Shown here: piece after piece, positions 1-9,384 of the stretch
Layout: every line of letters begins with the position of its first letter
Numbering within the stretch: position 1 is the stretch's first letter
From: Cellulomonas sp. SLBN-39
GTDB lineage: Bacteria > Actinomycetota > Actinomycetes > Actinomycetales > Cellulomonadaceae
Assembly: GCF_006715865.1 (NCBI RefSeq)
Contig: NZ_VFOA01000001.1
Location: 62,001 to 126,000, forward strand
Direction: 5' to 3'
Length of the DNA stretch: 64,000 nucleotides
The notes under the pieces: model-generated
What the model was told of the DNA's origin: nothing
The model's input: only the letters and a program-made list of their open reading frames with translations
Databases searched by the model: none
Position numbers and translations under genes: made by a program

Positions 1-448
1 CGTGCTCGTGCCCGTCGGGCGTCACCAGGGCCGCCGCGCAGACGAACCGCGCACCCCGGTGCGCGGGGGCGATGTCGGCGAGCTGGGCGAGCAGCAGCGC
101 GAGGTTCGCGGCGTCGTCGCCGTGCCGGCCGGCCCAGCGGGCCGAGAAGATCCCCGGGGCGCCGCCGAGCACGTCGACGGCCAGGCCGGAGTCGTCCGCG
201 ACCGCGACCAGACCGGTCGCCGCAGCGAGTGCACGGGCCTTGATCAGCGCGTTCTCCTCGAACGTGACGCCGTCCTCGACGGGCTCGGGCGCGTGCACGT
301 CGCGTGCCCCGACGACCGCGGCCGCGGGCAGGTCCGGCAGCGCCGGGTGCAGGATCGCGCGCAGCTCGCCGACCTTGTGCGCGTTGTGCGTCGCCAGCAC
401 GAGCCGTGCGCCCGCGGGCACGACGACGTCGCTCGCCGCACCGCTCAC
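1..448 (-). CDS. rdgB: RdgB/HAM1 non-canonical purine NTP pyrophosphatase (partial)
   Basis: Hydrolyses dITP, dXTP and ITP to monophosphates and so keeps deaminated purines out of DNA and RNA. About 149 residues are visible; the C-terminus lies beyond the left edge. The start region reads [14 protein letters not shown], then [14 protein letters not shown] and [17 protein letters not shown] with FSARWAG, all signatures of the HAM1 family (substrate-binding Thr-His-Asn, the Glu-Asn pair, the Asp-Asp-Ser-Gly loop). The GTG start at 448 overlaps the rph stop by four bases (GTGA), so the pair is co-translated as is usual in Actinobacteria. Identification is secure. Confidence 0.93.
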   Translation of the reverse strand, partial: MSGAASDVVVPAGARLVLATHNAHKVGELRAILHPALPDLPAAAVVGARDVHAPEPVEDGVTFEENALIKARALAAATGLVAVADDSGLAVDVLGGAPGIFSARWAGRHGDDAANLALLLAQLADIAPAHRGARFVCAAALVTPDGHEH

Positions 449-1230
449 GGGGCCGTGACCTGGGCGCGCGTCGCCGTCCCGTCGGACGCCGGGGCCGCGA
501 GCACCTCGGTCTGCAGGCGCGTCAGCTCGGCGGTGCCGGCGAGCGCCAGGTCGAGCAGCGCGTCGAGCTCGGCGCGGTCGAACGGGGTCTGCTCGGCGGT
601 GCCCTGCACCTCGACGAACCGGCCGGAGCCGGTGACGACGACGTTCATGTCCGTCTCGGCGCGCACGTCCTCGACGTACGGCAGGTCGAGCACGGGCACG
701 CCGTCGACGATGCCGACGCTGACGGCCGCGACGGAGTCCCGCAGCACCTGCCGGCCGGGCTTGACGATGCCCGCGCCCTGCGCCCACGCGACCGCGTCGG
801 CGAGCGCGACGTACGCGCCGGTGATCGCCGCGGTGCGCGTGCCGCCGTCGGCCTGGAGCACGTCGCAGTCCAGGACGACGGTGCTCTCGCCGAGCGCGGC
901 GACGTCGACGACCGCGCGCAGCGAGCGCCCGACGAGGCGCGAGATCTCGTGCGTGCGTCCGCCGACCTTGCCGCGCACCGACTCCCGGTCGGAGCGCGAG
1001 CTGGTCGCGCGCGGCAGCATCGCGTACTCCGCGGTGACCCAGCCCTGGCCGGAGCCCTTGCGCCAGCGCGGCACGCCCTCGGTGAACGACGCCACGCACA
1101 GCACCTTCGTGCCGCCGAACTCGACCAGCACGCTGCCCTCGCCGGCGTCGAGGAACCGACGGGTGATCGTCACGGGCCGCAGCTGGTCAGGACGGCGCCC
1201 GTCGGCGCGCGCAGGGGTGCTCAAGGTCAT
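445..1230 (-). CDS. rph: Ribonuclease PH
   Basis: A 261-residue phosphorolytic 3'-5' exoribonuclease that trims tRNA 3' ends. The opening [15 protein letters not shown], the [14 protein letters not shown] strand, the block [19 protein letters not shown] (phosphate-binding and hexamer-interface arginines) and [18 protein letters not shown] are diagnostic of RNase PH. Length is normal for the family (about 240-260). It lies in the chain murI-MBL hydrolase-small membrane protein-rph-rdgB; its stop overlaps the rdgB GTG start. Confidence 0.95.
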   Translation of the reverse strand: MTLSTPARADGRRPDQLRPVTITRRFLDAGEGSVLVEFGGTKVLCVASFTEGVPRWRKGSGQGWVTAEYAMLPRATSSRSDRESVRGKVGGRTHEISRLVGRSLRAVVDVAALGESTVVLDCDVLQADGGTRTAAITGAYVALADAVAWAQGAGIVKPGRQVLRDSVAAVSVGIVDGVPVLDLPYVEDVRAETDMNVVVTGSGRFVEVQGTAEQTPFDRAELDALLDLALAGTAELTRLQTEVLAAPASDGTATRAQVTAP

Positions 1231-1289
1231 GCCCCGACCCTACGTGCCGGTGCCCGCCCGCCCGGAACGCGTCCGGTCCTGCGGCGCGG

Positions 1290-1727
1290 TCAGCGCGGGT
1301 CGAGGTGGTCCCCGGCCCGCAGGCGCAGGGAGGAGCGGACGAAGGCGACGCCCAGGGCCGCGCTCACCGCGGCGGCGAGCAGGACGGCCCACAGGTCCGG
1401 CTGCCCGGGGGCCCGGAGCACGGCCGAGACGGACTCGACGAGGAAGAGCCCGCCGAGGACGAAGCCGGAGGTGGGGCGGGCGGTCATACGCCACGGGGCG
1501 CGGGGCGCGACGACGTCCTCGACGTCGGCGTCACGGAAGGTCCGGACGGCGACGCCTACGACGACGAGCTGCAGCACGATCGCCCCGGGCACAAACGCCC
1601 ACTCCCCGAGGGCGACGCCCAGGAGGACCGCACCGAGCACCGCGGCGACGGGGGCCAGGAGCAGGTAGGCGAGCTTGCCGGAGGGGGTGAGGACGCGCCA
1701 CGGCACCCGACCGTCGGGCCCGCTCAC
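1290..1727 (-). CDS. Small four-helix membrane protein of unknown function
   Basis: A 145-residue protein starting at GTG 1727, which overlaps the stop of the upstream MBL hydrolase gene (GTGA). After a polar N-terminus ([18 protein letters not shown]) there are two adjacent hydrophobic segments (about residues 18-38 and 42-60), a hydrophilic loop with charged residues, then two more (about 83-103 and 112-130), and a short basic tail ending LDPR. I recognise no family. Position inside the murI-rph-rdgB run and translational coupling suggest constitutive expression; the role is unknown. Confidence 0.75.
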   Translation of the reverse strand: MSGPDGRVPWRVLTPSGKLAYLLLAPVAAVLGAVLLGVALGEWAFVPGAIVLQLVVVGVAVRTFRDADVEDVVAPRAPWRMTARPTSGFVLGGLFLVESVSAVLRAPGQPDLWAVLLAAAVSAALGVAFVRSSLRLRAGDHLDPR

Positions 1728-2512
1728 AGGGCCAGGACCAGGCCGGGGGTGGCGACGACCACGGGCCCGTCGTAGACGGTGCGGGCCTCGGCCGCTGCGG
1801 CCTCGGCGTCGTTCCACGCGGGCACGTGCGTGACGACCAGGCGGCCGGAGCGCCCCCGGGCGGCGGCCTCGCCGGCGCGGCGCCCCGTCAGGTGGACGCC
1901 GCGGACGGCGTCGTCGCGGCCCTCGACGAACGCGGCCTCGGACAGCAGCAGGTCGGCGCCGGTGGCGAGGTCGTCCAGGCCCGGGCACGCGTCGGTGTCC
2001 CCGGTGTACGCGAGGGTCACGCGGCGGTCCGGGTCGGCGTCCGACGGGCCCGTGACCCGCAGCCCGAACGCGGGCACGGGGTGCAGCACGGGCACGGGCG
2101 TGATCTCCAGCGGCCCGACCGGCACGGGCGTCCCGGCCCGCCAGGCGTGCACGTCGAAGACCTCGCCGGTGTCGGTCGCCGGGTCGCGGCCGGTGAGCTC
2201 GAGCAGGCGGTCGCGCGTGCCCTCGGGGCCGTGGACGGCCAGCGGGGGCAGCGGGCCCTGCGGGCGGTAGCGGCGCAGCACGCCCAGCACCGCCATGTCG
2301 GCGACGTGGTCGGCGTGCAGGTGGCTGAGCGCGACGAGGTCGAGCGCGGCGGGGTCGCCGTACCGCTGCAACGGGCCCAGCGCGCCGTTGCCCAGGTCCA
2401 GCAGCACCGACCACGTGCGCCCGTCGGCGTCCTCGGCCTGCACGAGGTACGACGACGCGGCGGAGTCCGGCCCCGGGAACGACCCGGAGCACCCGAGGAC
2501 GGTGAGCCTCAC
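1724..2512 (-). CDS. MBL-fold metallo-hydrolase
   Basis: 262 residues, metallo-beta-lactamase fold. The N-terminal strand [15 protein letters not shown] leads to the metal motif [10 protein letters not shown] (H64, H66, D68, H69), a second metal histidine in VLHPVPAF and the bridging Asp in [13 protein letters not shown] terminal histidine is seen in VVTHVPAW. It resembles the actinobacterial RNase Z/cyclic-phosphodiesterase-like group that sits beside murI and rph in mycobacteria, so a nucleic-acid or cyclic-nucleotide phosphodiesterase role is plausible but not shown. GTG start overlaps the murI stop by four bases. Confidence 0.85.
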   Translation of the reverse strand: MRLTVLGCSGSFPGPDSAASSYLVQAEDADGRTWSVLLDLGNGALGPLQRYGDPAALDLVALSHLHADHVADMAVLGVLRRYRPQGPLPPLAVHGPEGTRDRLLELTGRDPATDTGEVFDVHAWRAGTPVPVGPLEITPVPVLHPVPAFGLRVTGPSDADPDRRVTLAYTGDTDACPGLDDLATGADLLLSEAAFVEGRDDAVRGVHLTGRRAGEAAARGRSGRLVVTHVPAWNDAEAAAAEARTVYDGPVVVATPGLVLAL

Positions 2513-3330
2513 CGCAGCGCTCCCCGCGGCTCCACCGCCTCGACCTCGGGGCCCAGGAACCGACGCGCGAGCGTCGCGAACCCTGCGGGGTCACCCGTGG
2601 CGAGGAAGCGGTGGGTCGCCGGCCCGGCGGCCGGGTCGCGCTCGAGGTCGTGCGCGACGAGCGTGCGGTAGACGTCCTTGGCGGTCTCCTCGGCGCTCGA
2701 CACCAGGGTGACCTCCTCCCCCATGACGTACGAGATGGCACCGGTCAGCAGCGGGTAGTGCGTGCAGCCCAGCACGAGGGTGTCGACGCCGGCGGCGCGC
2801 ACCGGGTCGAGGTACTCGTGCGCGACCGCGAGCACGTCGGGGCCCGACGTCACCCCGGCCTCGACGAGCTCGACGAACCGCGGGCACGCCTGCGAGACGA
2901 GCTCGACGCCCGCCACGGCGAACGCGTCGTCGTACGCCCGGGACTCGACCGTGGCCCGGGTGCCGATGACCCCGATGCGCCCGTTCCGGGTCGCGGCCAC
3001 GGCGCGCCGGGCCGCGGGCAGGATCACCTCGACCACGGGCAGGCCGCGGCGCAGCGTGTACCGCTCGCGGGCGTCGCGCAGCATCGCCGCCGACGCGCTG
3101 TTGCACGCGATGACGAGCATCTTCACGCCCGCGTCGACGAGGTCGTCCATGATCTCGAGCGCGTGCGCGCGCACCGCGGCGAGCGGCTTGGGCCCGTACG
3201 GGCTGTTCAGGGTGTCGCCGATGTACAGCGTGGACTCGGCGGGCAGCTGGTCGAGGATCGCCCGCGCCACCGTGAGCCCCCCGACGCCGGAGTCGAAGAT
3301 GCCGATCGGGGCGTCGTTCACCCGACGCAC
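2509..3330 (-). CDS. murI: Glutamate racemase
   Basis: Makes D-glutamate for peptidoglycan. The N-terminus [18 protein letters not shown] and both catalytic cysteines are present: [10 protein letters not shown] (first Cys) and [10 protein letters not shown] (second Cys). 273 residues from GTG 3330; a second GTG at 3321 would give VNDAPIG, closer to where many homologues begin, so the first three residues are uncertain. The gene overlaps the MBL hydrolase at its 3' end and follows DUF2017 and clpS, the classical actinobacterial arrangement. Confidence 0.95.
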   Translation of the reverse strand: MRRVNDAPIGIFDSGVGGLTVARAILDQLPAESTLYIGDTLNSPYGPKPLAAVRAHALEIMDDLVDAGVKMLVIACNSASAAMLRDARERYTLRRGLPVVEVILPAARRAVAATRNGRIGVIGTRATVESRAYDDAFAVAGVELVSQACPRFVELVEAGVTSGPDVLAVAHEYLDPVRAAGVDTLVLGCTHYPLLTGAISYVMGEEVTLVSSAEETAKDVYRTLVAHDLERDPAAGPATHRFLATGDPAGFATLARRFLGPEVEAVEPRGALR

Positions 3331-3331
3331 A

Positions 3332-3976
3332 CTAGCCCGCCGACCGGCCCCGCCCCGGGTGCTCCGGTCCCGGTGCGGCGAGCATCACAGCGACGAGGGA
3401 CTCCTGCAGCCACGACAGGGCGTCGTACAGCGCCACGAGGTAGGCGCGGGCGTCGTCGCCGTCGGCCGCGTCCGACGCGTGCAGGGCCTGCGCGTCGGCG
3501 TCGGTGCGCACGCCCAGCCGGTCGGCGAGCACCAGGCGCACGTCGGTGAGGGTCGCCGCCACGTCACCGGCCCGGGCGGGGTCGACGACCAGCGCGTCGT
3601 CCGGCCACCCGGGCTCCCCGTGCGCGACGACCGTCCACAGCGCGCGCAGCCGGGCGATCTTGCGGGCGCGCAGGTCGTCCTCGGTCAGGCGCCGGAACTC
3701 GGCGGCGACCTCGTCGTCGTCGCGCGACGCGTCCGGCAGCAGGCGCCGCACCGCCGGGTCCGTGGGCGGCTCGACCGGGGCGATCCGCACGGTCCACAGC
3801 GCGGCGTCGGCACCTGCCGGGCCGTCGGGACCCGCGTCGGGCTCGGCCGGACCGTCCTCAAGCCGGCCCGCGCCGAGCAGCTCGGCGACGTCGGCGAGCA
3901 CCGACGCCACGACCTCGCGCTCGGTGGCGTCGAGCTCGGCGACGTACCGACCCTGCTGCTCCCGGAACGCGCGCAT
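3332..3976 (-). CDS. DUF2017 family protein
   Basis: 214 residues from ATG 3976, chosen because it shares one base with the clpS stop (TGATG) and gives the conserved opening [19 protein letters not shown]. The middle holds a variable acidic/Ala-rich loop (about 40-60) followed by a conserved helical region with [20 protein letters not shown] and, near the end, [22 protein letters not shown]2017 proteins accompany clpS throughout Actinobacteria. Function is unknown; a link to ClpS-dependent proteolysis is suggested only by gene order. Confidence 0.88.
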   Translation of the reverse strand: MRAFREQQGRYVAELDATEREVVASVLADVAELLGAGRLEDGPAEPDAGPDGPAGADAALWTVRIAPVEPPTDPAVRRLLPDASRDDDEVAAEFRRLTEDDLRARKIARLRALWTVVAHGEPGWPDDALVVDPARAGDVAATLTDVRLVLADRLGVRTDADAQALHASDAADGDDARAYLVALYDALSWLQESLVAVMLAAPGPEHPGRGRSAG

Positions 3977-4284
3977 CACTCGCCGCCCCGCTGGAGCGTC
4001 GCCCACAGCCCGAACCCGTGCATGGCCTGCACGTCGACCTCCATCTGCTCGCGCGTGCCCGTCGACACCGCGGCCCGGCCCTCCTCGTGCACCTGGCGCA
4101 TGAGCTTCTCCGCCTTGGGCCGCGGGTAGCCGAAGTACGACTCGAAGACGTAGGTGACGTACGACATGAGGTTCACGGGGTCGTTCCAGACGAGCGTGAC
4201 CCAGGCGTCGGCGACGCCGGCCTCCTCGTCGGCGGCCTGGTCCGGGAGCACGTCGGCGGGGGCGACGGAGGCGACGGCGAGCAC
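3976..4284 (-). CDS. clpS: ATP-dependent Clp protease adaptor ClpS
   Basis: 102 residues. Delivers N-degron substrates to ClpAP/ClpCP. The core reads [20 protein letters not shown], with the Asn-Asp-Pro that opens the N-degron pocket, followed by [20 protein letters not shown] and the [19 protein letters not shown] tail typical of actinobacterial ClpS. The GTG start at 4284 gives a leading [12 protein letters not shown] stretch like homologues. It is divergent from pncB with about 60 bases between the two starts. Confidence 0.93.
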   Translation of the reverse strand: MLAVASVAPADVLPDQAADEEAGVADAWVTLVWNDPVNLMSYVTYVFESYFGYPRPKAEKLMRQVHEEGRAAVSTGTREQMEVDVQAMHGFGLWATLQRGGE

Positions 4285-4344
4285 GGGGCCACTGTAGGTG
4301 GGCCGGGCACGACCGGTCCGCCCGGCGCCGTCTACCGTGACGCC

Positions 4345-5709
4345 ATGACCGACACGGCCCGCCCGGCCTCGCCCAGCACCGCGCTGCTGACCGACCGCTA
4401 CGAGCTGACCATGCTGCAGGCCGCCCTGGCCGACGGCACCGCCGACCGGCGCTGCGTGTTCGAGGTGTTCACGCGCCGCCTGCCCGCCGGCCGCCGGTAC
4501 GGGGTGCTCGCGGGCACCGGGCGGCTGCTGGAGGTGCTCGAGGACTTCCGGTTCGGCGCCGAGGAGCTCGCGTGGCTGGCCGACGAGCGGGTCGTCGACG
4601 ACCGCACGCTGGACTACCTGGCCGGCTACCGGTTCGGCGGCGACGTCGTCGGGTACGCCGAGGGCGAGGCGTTCTTCCCGCAGTCGCCGGTGCTCGTCGT
4701 CGAGGGCACCTTCGCCGAGGCGGTGCTGCTGGAGACCCTCGTGCTGTCGGTGCTGAACTTCGACTCCGCGGTCGCCTCGGCGGCCTCCCGCATGACCAGC
4801 GCGGCCGTCGACCGCCCGTGCCTGGAGATGGGCGCCCGGCGCGCGCACGAGCACGCCGCCGTCGCCGCGGCCCGTGCGGCGGTCGTCGCGGGCTTCGCGG
4901 GCACGTCGAACCTTGAGGCGGGACGCCGGTGGGGCCTGCCGACGATCGGCACCGCCGCGCACGCCTTCACGCTGCTGCACGACGACGAGGAGCAGGCGTT
5001 CGCGTCGCAGGTCCGCTCGTCCGGCGCGGGCACCACGCTGCTCGTCGACACCTACGACGTGCGCCGCGGCGTGGAGCGGGCGCTCGCGGCCGCGGGCACG
5101 GGGCTGGGTGCGGTGCGCCTGGACTCCGGCGACCTGGGCGTGCTGGCCCACGAGGTCCGTGCCCAGCTCGACGCGGCGGGCGCCCACGGCACCCGCATCG
5201 TCGTGACGTCGGACCTGGACGAGTACGCGATCGCGGCGCTCGCCGTGGCGCCGGTCGACACGTACGGCGTCGGGACCTCGCTGGTCACCGGCTCGGGCTC
5301 GCCCACGTGCGGCATGGTCTACAAGCTCGTCGCCCGCGAGGACGACGCCGGCGTCATGCGGCCCGTGGCCAAGGCGTCCCGGGCCAAGACCAGCGTGGGC
5401 GGCCGCAAGGCCGCGGCGCGGCGCCTCGACGAGGACGGGCGTGCCGTGGAGGAGGTGCTGGTCACCGGGCCGGACGACCGGGTCGCGCGGTGGTCGCGGG
5501 GCGACGGCGCCGTGCCCGCCGACCTGCGCCCCCTGCACGTGGACCTCGTGCGCGACGGCACGGTGGTCGACGGCCGGACCGGACGTGCGGGCGTCGCCGC
5601 GGCCGTCGCCCGGCACCGGGCGTCGCGCGACGAGCTGCCGCGCGGTGCCCGCCGGCTGTCCGCCGACGAGGCCGCCGTGCCGACGACGACCTGGCACCTG
5701 GACGCCTGA
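4345..5709 (+). CDS. pncB: Nicotinate phosphoribosyltransferase
   Basis: 454 residues. Converts nicotinate and PRPP to nicotinate mononucleotide in NAD salvage. The start region [16 protein letters not shown], the segment [16 protein letters not shown], the catalytic-loop region [34 protein letters not shown] and [16 protein letters not shown] are all characteristic. ATG 4345 is used because it directly precedes the conserved N-terminus; longer in-frame upstream sequence is antisense to clpS. A strong hairpin follows the stop. Divergent neighbour of clpS, a common actinobacterial arrangement. Confidence 0.95.
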   Translation: MTDTARPASPSTALLTDRYELTMLQAALADGTADRRCVFEVFTRRLPAGRRYGVLAGTGRLLEVLEDFRFGAEELAWLADERVVDDRTLDYLAGYRFGGDVVGYAEGEAFFPQSPVLVVEGTFAEAVLLETLVLSVLNFDSAVASAASRMTSAAVDRPCLEMGARRAHEHAAVAAARAAVVAGFAGTSNLEAGRRWGLPTIGTAAHAFTLLHDDEEQAFASQVRSSGAGTTLLVDTYDVRRGVERALAAAGTGLGAVRLDSGDLGVLAHEVRAQLDAAGAHGTRIVVTSDLDEYAIAALAVAPVDTYGVGTSLVTGSGSPTCGMVYKLVAREDDAGVMRPVAKASRAKTSVGGRKAAARRLDEDGRAVEEVLVTGPDDRVARWSRGDGAVPADLRPLHVDLVRDGTVVDGRTGRAGVAAAVARHRASRDELPRGARRLSADEAAVPTTTWHLDA

Positions 5710-5744
5710 GCGGCCGGACCTCGCCCGGACCTGGCCGGACACGC

Positions 5745-5777
5745 CGAGGGCCGGGACGCTGTGCGTCCCGGCCCTCG
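5745..5777. terminator. Bidirectional terminator hairpin after pncB
   Basis: Perfect 15-bp stem (5745-5759 with 5763-5777) around a 3-base loop, no T-tract. It lies between the convergent pncB and the small membrane-peptide gene and could stop transcription from both sides. Confidence 0.8.
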
Positions 5778-5821
5778 TGGGCGGTCGACGGGGGGGTGGT
5801 CGACCGGCGTCCTTGCGGCGA

Positions 5822-5977
5822 CTAGATCCTGGCGCGCCCGCGGCCGACGAGGCCGAGGATCAGGCTGACGACGAGGACGATGACACCGATCCAGATGAGG
5901 AACTGGCCGATGTTCGTCGCGACGCCGAGGACGACGAGGACGACGCCGACGAGGATGAGGATGAGCCAGCTGGGCAT
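5822..5977 (-). CDS. 51-residue two-helix membrane peptide
   Basis: A short reading frame with ATG 5977 preceded by GAGAGG at good spacing and ending TAG at 5822. The product starts [20 protein letters not shown], has a short polar turn (TNIGQF), a second hydrophobic segment [18 protein letters not shown] and a basic tail GRGRARI. It therefore looks like a hairpin of two transmembrane helices with positive charges at the end. It resembles small actinobacterial proteins of the DUF6131 type, but that assignment is from general appearance only. Codon usage and the ribosome site support a real gene. Confidence 0.72.
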   Translation of the reverse strand: MPSWLILILVGVVLVVLGVATNIGQFLIWIGVIVLVVSLILGLVGRGRARI

Positions 5978-6246
5978 GTGCACCTCTCAGGCTGTGAGCA
6001 CCGACCGGGGTCTGGTCGGTGACCGCTTGCGGCGTCCGGGGGAACCCGGAGCCGGTGTTCGTGACGTGGAAGAGCCTGGCAGCGGGAGGGCCCCTCGGCA
6101 CGCCGAGAGGCCGAATTGCGCGATCGCCGCGCTTTGCTATGTGGTCGCGCGTCCAGGCCTCTGACCTGCGATCTCATCCAGCTCTCATCGTCCGCATGGT
6201 GAGACGGGTGCTGTGGTCGCGGCTGGGAGAGCGCACCCACGACGCA
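5978..6246. other. Intergenic region upstream of the small membrane-peptide gene
   Basis: With the adjacent hairpin this is a 318-base stretch without a gene. It holds the leader and presumably the promoter of the 51-residue peptide gene. A small inverted repeat CTCGGC/GCCGAG lies near 6095-6110. The stretch around 6115-6180 is less GC-rich than its surroundings. I see no convincing reading frame or RNA gene here. Confidence 0.5.
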
Positions 6247-6285
6247 GCGCGACCGCCGGACGGGTGACCCGTCCGACGGTCGCGC
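6247..6285 (-). terminator. Terminator hairpin of the helicase operon
   Basis: 19-bp stem with one mismatch (6247-6265 with 6267-6285), folding back almost without a loop, 10 bases beyond the helicase stop codon. No T-tract. Likely terminates the DUF3039-helicase transcript. Confidence 0.78.
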
Positions 6286-6295
6286 AGGGCCCGCC

Positions 6296-8113
6296 TCAGC
6301 GGCGCCCGACGAACCAGCCCCGCAGCATGTCGACCCGCTGCTGGATCTCGTCCGGCGCCGCCAGCGCGACCTCCGGGCCACCGCACCGGCGGCGCAGCTC
6401 GGCGTGCACGGTCGCGTGCGGCTGACCGCTGCGCCGCGCCCACGCGCCCACCAGCTGGGCCAGCTCCTTGCGCAGCGCCGCCTGCTGGCGGTGGTCCATC
6501 TCCGGCTTCGGCGGCGGCTGCTGCGCCGCCCGGCGCGCGCCCTGCTGGTCGGCCTGGCGCTGGCGCAGCAGCGTCGTCACCTGGTCGGCGTCCAGCAGGC
6601 CCGGCAGGCCGAGGAAGTCCAGCTCCTCGTCCGAGCCGACCTCGGCGCCCGTGCCGAACTCGCCGCCGTCGAACAGCACGCGGTCGAACGAGGCCTGCGC
6701 CTCGAGCGCCTGGAACGCCCCCACCACGCCGTCCGCACCCACCGCGTCGGCCGTGCGCCGCTCGGTCTGCGCGTCGAGCAGCAGCGACGCCTCGAGGTCG
6801 TCGCCCTCCTTCGTCGGGCGGTCCAGCGCGTGGTCGCGCTCGACCTCCATCGTCGAGGCCAGCTCGAGCAGCGTGGGCACGCTCGGCAGGAACACCGACG
6901 CCGTCTCCCCGCGCCGCCGCGCCCGGACGAAGCGTCCGACCGCCTGCGCGAAGAACAGGGGCGTCGACGTGCTCGTGGCGTACACGCCCACGGCCAGGCG
7001 CGGCACGTCCACACCCTCGGACACCATCCGGACCGCCACGAGCCAGCGCGAGTCGCTCGCGGCGAACTCCTCGATCCGGTCGCTGGCCCCGTCGTCGTCC
7101 GACAGCACGACCGTCGGGGACGTGCCCGTGATCCGGGCCAGGTGGCCGGCGTAGGCGCGCGCGTCGGTCTGGTCGGTCGCGATGACCATGGCACCCGCGT
7201 CGGGCACCGCCCGCCGGACCTCCGTCAGCCGCCGGTCCGCGGCCTGCAGCACCGACGGGATCCACTCCCCCTCGGGGTTGAGCGCCGTGCGCCACGCCTG
7301 CGCCGTCATGTCCTTGGTCAGCGGCTCGCCCAGCCGCGCGGCGATCTCGTCGCCCGCCTTGGTCCGCCAGCGCATCGAGCCCGAGTAGGACAGGAAGATC
7401 ACCGGACGCACGACGTGGTCCCGCAGCGCCTCGCCGTAGCCGTAGGTGTAGTCCGCCACGGAGCGCCGGATGCCCTGGCCGTCCGGCGCGTACTGCACGA
7501 ACGGGATCGGGGCGGTGTCCGAGCGGAACGGCGTCCCCGTCAGCGCGAGCCGGCGCGTCGCCCCCTCGAACGCCTCCCGGACCGCGTCGCCCCACGAGAG
7601 CGCGTCGCCGCCGTGGTGCACCTCGTCGAGGATCACCAGCGTCGGCTCGGCACCGGTGCGCGCCGCGTGCAGCGCCGGCTTGCTCGCCACCTGCGCGTAC
7701 GTCACCGCGACGCCGTCGTACCCCGCGCCGTGCCGCCCCTGGGCGTTGGTGAACCGCGGGTCCAGGCGGATGCCCACCCGGGCCGCGGCGTCCGCCCACT
7801 GCTTCTTCAGGTGCTCCGTCGGGGCCACGACGGTGACGCGGCGCACCACCCGGGCCTCGAGGAGCTCGGTGGCGATGCGCAGCGCGAACGTCGTCTTGCC
7901 CGCGCCCGGGGTGGCGACCGCGAGGAAGTCGCGCGGGGCGCGCGTGCGGTACTGCTCGATGGCCTCCGCCTGCCAGGCCCGCAGGCTCCCAGCCGCACCC
8001 CAGGGCGCACGCGCCGGGAACGCCGGCGGCAGCTGCGACGCCGCCGACGACGACGGGTGCTGCGGCGTGTGGGTGGGGGTGGGCAGGGACGCGGGGCGGC
8101 GTGCCGCGCTCAC
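6296..8113 (-). CDS. DEAD/DEAH-box helicase (superfamily 2, XPB/UvsW-like)
   Basis: 605 residues from GTG 8113, which overlaps the DUF3039 stop (GTGA). After a Ser/Pro/Ala-rich N-terminus (1-40) come LRAWQAEAIEQY (Q-motif-like), Walker A ATPGAGKTT (67-75), the box DEVHHGG (162-168), motif III LTGTPFRSD (about 193-201), and a second RecA domain with VIATDQTDARAYAGHL, VRMVSEGVDVPRLAVG and motif VI FFAQAVGRFVRARR. The last 150 residues, rich in Gln/Ala/Glu, match no domain I know. A nucleic-acid translocase acting with its DUF3039 partner is likely; the substrate is unknown. Confidence 0.88.
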   Translation of the reverse strand: MSAARRPASLPTPTHTPQHPSSSAASQLPPAFPARAPWGAAGSLRAWQAEAIEQYRTRAPRDFLAVATPGAGKTTFALRIATELLEARVVRRVTVVAPTEHLKKQWADAAARVGIRLDPRFTNAQGRHGAGYDGVAVTYAQVASKPALHAARTGAEPTLVILDEVHHGGDALSWGDAVREAFEGATRRLALTGTPFRSDTAPIPFVQYAPDGQGIRRSVADYTYGYGEALRDHVVRPVIFLSYSGSMRWRTKAGDEIAARLGEPLTKDMTAQAWRTALNPEGEWIPSVLQAADRRLTEVRRAVPDAGAMVIATDQTDARAYAGHLARITGTSPTVVLSDDDGASDRIEEFAASDSRWLVAVRMVSEGVDVPRLAVGVYATSTSTPLFFAQAVGRFVRARRRGETASVFLPSVPTLLELASTMEVERDHALDRPTKEGDDLEASLLLDAQTERRTADAVGADGVVGAFQALEAQASFDRVLFDGGEFGTGAEVGSDEELDFLGLPGLLDADQVTTLLRQRQADQQGARRAAQQPPPKPEMDHRQQAALRKELAQLVGAWARRSGQPHATVHAELRRRCGGPEVALAAPDEIQQRVDMLRGWFVGRR

Positions 8114-8505
8114 GCGCCGCCCGAGCCGGAGCCCTTGCCCCGCCCGAAGCCGAAGAAGCCGCGACCGCCGCCGCCACCGCCCGCCCCGTCGGAGCCGCCC
8201 TCGCCGTCCTGCGGCTCGCGCAGACCCTCGTAGATCTCCTTGCAGACCGGGCAGACCGGGAACTTGTTCGGGTCGCGGCCGGGCACCCAGACCTTGCCGC
8301 AGAGCGCGACGACCGGCTTGCCGGACATCGCGGACTGCATGATCTTCTCCTTGCGCACGTAGTGCGCGAAGCGCTCGTGGTCGCCAGGCTCGACCTGCTC
8401 CTCGGACTCCGTGCGCTCGAGGACGGACGTCCCCGAGCGGGTGTCCGGGCCGAACGGGTCGTCGGGCCCGGAGGGCTGCGGGGTCGGCTCGCTCATGGCC
8501 GACAT
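8110..8505 (-). CDS. DUF3039 domain protein
   Basis: 131 residues. The conserved core, roughly residues 42-93, reads HERFAHYVRKEKIMQSAM, then VVALCGKVWVPGRDPNKFP and CPVCKEIYEGL. A cysteine in ALCGK plus the CPVC pair suggest a small metal site. The C-terminus is a Gly/Arg/Phe-rich tail (GGGGGGRGFFGFGRGKGSGS). DUF3039 is an actinobacterial family without known function. Its coupling to the downstream helicase by a GTGA overlap argues for a joint role, possibly in nucleic-acid handling. Confidence 0.87.
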   Translation of the reverse strand: MSAMSEPTPQPSGPDDPFGPDTRSGTSVLERTESEEQVEPGDHERFAHYVRKEKIMQSAMSGKPVVALCGKVWVPGRDPNKFPVCPVCKEIYEGLREPQDGEGGSDGAGGGGGGRGFFGFGRGKGSGSGGA

Positions 8506-8520
8506 GCTACGTCGCGCCCC

Positions 8521-8551
8521 GCGCCGGGAGGGTCCACGACCCTCCCGGCGC
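8521..8551 (-). terminator. Terminator of the amino-sugar operon
   Basis: Perfect 14-bp stem (8521-8534 with 8538-8551) and a CAC loop, 50 bases after the nagB stop in the minus direction and just before the DUF3039 start. No T-tract. Confidence 0.78.
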
Positions 8552-8601
8552 AGAACCCCCGGCAGCCCCCTGCTCCCCCGGGATCCCGGCAGCCTCTCCC
8601 C

Positions 8602-9384
8602 TCAGATCGTCTGCCAGGACGGCTTGTCGGCCCACGTCTGCCGGTAGTGGTCGGCCAGCTGGAGCCGGCTCGCCGCGGCGTCGTCGACCAGGACGGTCAC
8701 GTGCGGGTGCATCTGCAGCACCGAGCCCGGCCACAGCGCGGTCACCGGCCCCTCGACGAGCTGGTGCACCGCCTGCGCCTTGTGCCGGCCGGTCGCGACG
8801 AGCACCAGGTGCCGGGCCTCCAGCACCGTGCCCAGGCCCTGGGTCAGGCAGTGCGTAGGCACGGCCTCGACGTCGCCGTCGAAGAACCGGGCGTTGTCCT
8901 CGCGCGTCTGGCGCGTGAGGGTCTTGATGCGCGTGCGCGAGGCCAGCGACGAGCCCGGCTCGTTGAACGCCACGTGCCCGTCCGTGCCCACGCCGAGCAC
9001 CTGCAGGTCCACGCCTCCGGCGTCGGCGATGGCGCGCTCGTACGCGGCGCAGGCCGCCGGGAGGTCCGCCGCCAGGCCGTCAGGGCCCTGCACGGCCTCC
9101 GACGGCAGGTCGACGCGCGAGACGAGCTCGGCCTCGATCACGGTGCGGTACCGCTGCGGGTGGTCCGCGGGCAGGCCCACGTACTCGTCGAGCAGGAACC
9201 CGCGCGCACGGGCGAACGACAGCCCCTGCTCGGCGTGCCGCCGCGCGAGCTCGTCGTACACGGCCAGCGGGCTCGAGCCCGTCGCCAGGCCCAGCACGGC
9301 GTCCGGGCGCGCCGCCAGCAGCCGCTCGACCGCGTCCGCCGCGAGCTGCGCCAGCCGCGCCACCGGCGCGATGACGACCTCCAT
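8602..9384 (-). CDS. nagB: Glucosamine-6-phosphate deaminase
   Basis: 260 residues. Converts glucosamine-6-phosphate to fructose-6-phosphate and ammonia. Visible signatures are VLGLATGSSPLAVYDEL (phosphate loop), FLLDEYVGLPADHPQRY (catalytic Asp region), VLGVGTDGHVAFNEPGS (catalytic His/Glu/Asp region) and LVATGRHKAQAV. Length is normal. It is the last gene of the ROK repressor-transporter-kinase run; the ATG shares its A with the kinase TGA. A terminator hairpin follows. The cytoplasmic product links imported amino sugar to glycolysis. Confidence 0.95.
   Translation of the reverse strand: MEVVIAPVARLAQLAADAVERLLAARPDAVLGLATGSSPLAVYDELARRHAEQGLSFARARGFLLDEYVGLPADHPQRYRTVIEAELVSRVDLPSEAVQGPDGLAADLPAACAAYERAIADAGGVDLQVLGVGTDGHVAFNEPGSSLASRTRIKTLTRQTREDNARFFDGDVEAVPTHCLTQGLGTVLEARHLVLVATGRHKAQAVHQLVEGPVTALWPGSVLQMHPHVTVLVDDAAASRLQLADHYRQTWADKPSWQTI

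Noticed and set aside
2..1690. Very long plus-strand reading frames opposite rph, murI, the helicases and others
   Set aside because: In DNA this GC-rich, stops are rare in shadow frames. These products are Arg/Ala/Pro-rich with no family motifs, while the opposite strand carries clear enzymes.
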